Source: an uncultured Bacteroidales bacterium (lineage in GTDB: Bacteria; Bacteroidota; Bacteroidia; Bacteroidales; Paludibacteraceae). Taken from it: DNA of 6,518 nucleotides. Below the pieces are notes generated by a model, which was not told the DNA's origin, made no database searches, and saw nothing but the letters and a program-made list of their open reading frames with translations. The first letter of the stretch is position 1, and each line of letters begins with the position of its first letter. Shown here piece after piece: positions 5,252 to 6,518 of this stretch. The stretch covers positions 1-6,518 of the forward strand of contig CALAUY010000071.1 in NCBI GenBank assembly GCA_937892015.1, given 5' to 3'. Position numbers and translations under genes: made by a program.

Positions 5252-5279
5252 GCAAAGAATAACAGGTAAAGAATAACAA
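5252..5279 (+). repeat. 14-base direct repeat in the hsdM leader
   Basis: Two adjacent copies, GCAAAGAATAACAG (5252-5265) and GTAAAGAATAACAA (5266-5279), end one base before the hsdM start codon. They share 12 of 14 bases. The purine-rich AAAGAA could help ribosome loading in the absence of a clear Shine-Dalgarno sequence; a duplication of the ribosome-loading region could tune hsdM translation. That role is inference. Confidence 0.7.
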
Positions 5280-5280
5280 G

Positions 5281-6518
5281 ATGGCAAAGAAATCCAACAC
5301 AAAAGAAGAGACGCTCAACCTTGACAACATACTGTTCAAGTGCAGAGATATATTGAGACAGGCGAAGAACTCCGGCTCGTTCTTTGAGAAGCGAGACATG
5401 ATGCTGACGCTTGTGTTTCTCCGTTTCATTGGCGAGAAGTACGAGGATGGTGTAGCCAATCTGCGGCAGAAACTCAAAGACGAGGGACTTGACCCTGACA
5501 ATGAGGAAATCATCAAGGCGTTCTTTGATGATGCTACGTTTGCGGATGGCACGTTCGACCTGCCTGTAGAGGCGCGCTGGAATACCATCATCAATACCGC
5601 TGCTCCCGGGCTGAATGTGGCACTTGATACGGCTCTGCGCAGCATTGGCGAGACCAACCCAACGCTGAAGGGCTGTTTTGTGGAGGGCACGTTCACCCAG
5701 CGCAACCTTGGAGCCAACGACATGAAGAAGATTGTGGACGAGGTCAACAAGATTAGTCACAAGACCTTCGGTGAGGAGAAAGATCTGATTGGCCGTGTGT
5801 ATGAGTACTTCCTGAAGGAGTTTGCCGTGAATGCCACCAAGGAGGAGGGTGAGTTATATACGCCTCACGATGTCGTGCAGCTGATAGCCACCGTCATCGA
5901 GCCTTTCGATGGCACGCTCTACGATCCTTGTTGTGGCTCCGGTGGTATGTTCATCCAGAGTACGGATTTGGTGAAGGCCAAACAAGGTGACATCAGTCGC
6001 ATCAATGTGTATGGACAGGAGAAAGAGGCTGCCACCTACCGGTTGGCGAAGATGAACCTCGCCCTGCGAGGCATCAGCCATAACCTCGGTGCAGAAAGCG
6101 ATTCCACTTTCACCAACGACCTGCACAAGGGGCTTTACTTCGACTATATCATGGCCAACCCACCCTTCAACTTGAAAGGCTGGTGGAATGACAACCTGAA
6201 GACTGACTCCCGTTGGACAGATTATGGCACGCCTCCTGAGAGTAATGCCAACTACGCTTGGATTCTGCACATGCTGTCGCATCTGAAGCCCCTGTCGGGC
6301 GTGGCCGGTTTCCTTTTGGCAAATGGCGCTCTTGGCGATACAGATGCACTCGAAATCCGCAAGAAACTGATAGAGAACGACAAGGTGGAAGCTATCATTA
6401 TCCTGCCTCGAGAACTGTTCATCACCACAGACATCAGCGTCACCTTCTGGATTCTCAATCAGAACAAGAGAGGTGGCAGGTATCATGGGTGCCAACTCAG
6501 AAACCGCGAACACGAAAT
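5281..6518 (+). CDS. hsdM: Type I restriction-modification DNA methyltransferase subunit HsdM (3' end outside window)
   Basis: The frame is open from ATG 5281 to the right edge (412 codons). HsdM transfers methyl groups from S-adenosylmethionine to adenine (N6) in the target site and works as an M2S1 complex with HsdS, or with HsdR as the restriction enzyme. The N-terminal helical HsdM domain covers about residues 10-165 ('FFEKRDMMLTLVFLRFIGEKY' type region near 40-60). The N6-methylase domain follows: 'GELYTPHDVVQLI' near 189-201, the SAM-binding motif I 'DPCCGSGGMF' at 215-224 and the catalytic motif IV 'NPPF' at 293-296, with 'GVAGFLLANGAL' near 340-351. All key residues are present and no frameshift is seen. 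The end, 'NKRGGRYHGCQLRNRE', fits the family, with perhaps 70-110 residues still to come. hsdS and hsdR are expected downstream. It has its own promoter at 5191-5222. Confidence 0.96.
   Translation, partial: MAKKSNTKEETLNLDNILFKCRDILRQAKNSGSFFEKRDMMLTLVFLRFIGEKYEDGVANLRQKLKDEGLDPDNEEIIKAFFDDATFADGTFDLPVEARWNTIINTAAPGLNVALDTALRSIGETNPTLKGCFVEGTFTQRNLGANDMKKIVDEVNKISHKTFGEEKDLIGRVYEYFLKEFAVNATKEEGELYTPHDVVQLIATVIEPFDGTLYDPCCGSGGMFIQSTDLVKAKQGDISRINVYGQEKEAATYRLAKMNLALRGISHNLGAESDSTFTNDLHKGLYFDYIMANPPFNLKGWWNDNLKTDSRWTDYGTPPESNANYAWILHMLSHLKPLSGVAGFLLANGALGDTDALEIRKKLIENDKVEAIIILPRELFITTDISVTFWILNQNKRGGRYHGCQLRNREHE

Noticed and set aside
5001..5276. Alternative plus-strand frame over the small cysteine ORF and hsdM promoter
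   Set aside because: Pro/Gln-rich product without motifs that runs through a consensus promoter; the frame at 4978-5166 has better codon bias.
5214..5760. Minus-strand open frames opposite the hsdM N-terminus (172 and 178 codons)
   Set aside because: They overlap each other and run antisense through the hsdM start and promoter; no family features are visible.
5854..6513. Long minus-strand open frame opposite hsdM (219 codons)
   Set aside because: It is antisense to the conserved methyltransferase motifs, shows no recognisable domain, and has no promoter; it is a shadow of a strongly biased coding strand.

Overview
The window looks like a chromosomal segment of a Bacteroidales bacterium, most likely Prevotella or a close relative. 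Three upstream regions carry the Bacteroidetes promoter pattern: a TTG-type -33 element, exactly 20 bases, then TAACTTTG. Shine-Dalgarno sequences are absent or weak, and the DUF4301-type protein and EF-hand protein are of types I know from this order. These taxonomic statements rest on recall of families and promoter grammar, not on a database search.

Left part (1-3546, minus strand): a probable three-gene operon read from a promoter at 3514-3546. The order is a DUF4301 protein with nucleotidyltransferase-like motifs, a short nucleoside phosphorylase/nucleosidase-like protein, and a large EF-hand protein that runs off the left edge. The last gene is odd. Its first ~325 residues look like a Bacteroidales EF-hand protein, but from about residue 326-332 it reads, in frame and without a stop, into beta-propeller repeats of the two-component-regulator/PorZ-like type. 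This is either a real gene fusion or an assembly chimera.

Middle (3445-5166): an AT-richer, repeat-laden stretch. It holds degenerate 21-base repeats, a 24-base tandem repeat, a symmetrical hairpin, a two-gene toxin-antitoxin-like operon (4130-4533) with its own promoter and terminator, an array of seven 10-base units, a 22-base tandem repeat, and a small cysteine-containing ORF (4978-5166). The toxin-like gene has the first and last parts of a PIN domain but is about half the usual length, which fits an in-frame internal deletion that removed most of the active site.

Right part (5191-6518, plus strand): a good promoter, a short leader with a 14-base direct repeat, and the start of hsdM, the methyltransferase subunit of a Type I restriction-modification system. 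It is cut by the right edge. The specificity and restriction subunits would be expected nearby but are not in the window.

Overall: a housekeeping-like operon on the left, a Type I restriction locus on the right, and between them a zone of repeats and toxin-antitoxin debris typical of a chromosomal site that gains and loses accessory genes. I see no clear new defence system. The strongest leads are the EF-hand/propeller junction, the internally deleted PIN gene with its intact partner, and the small cysteine protein.
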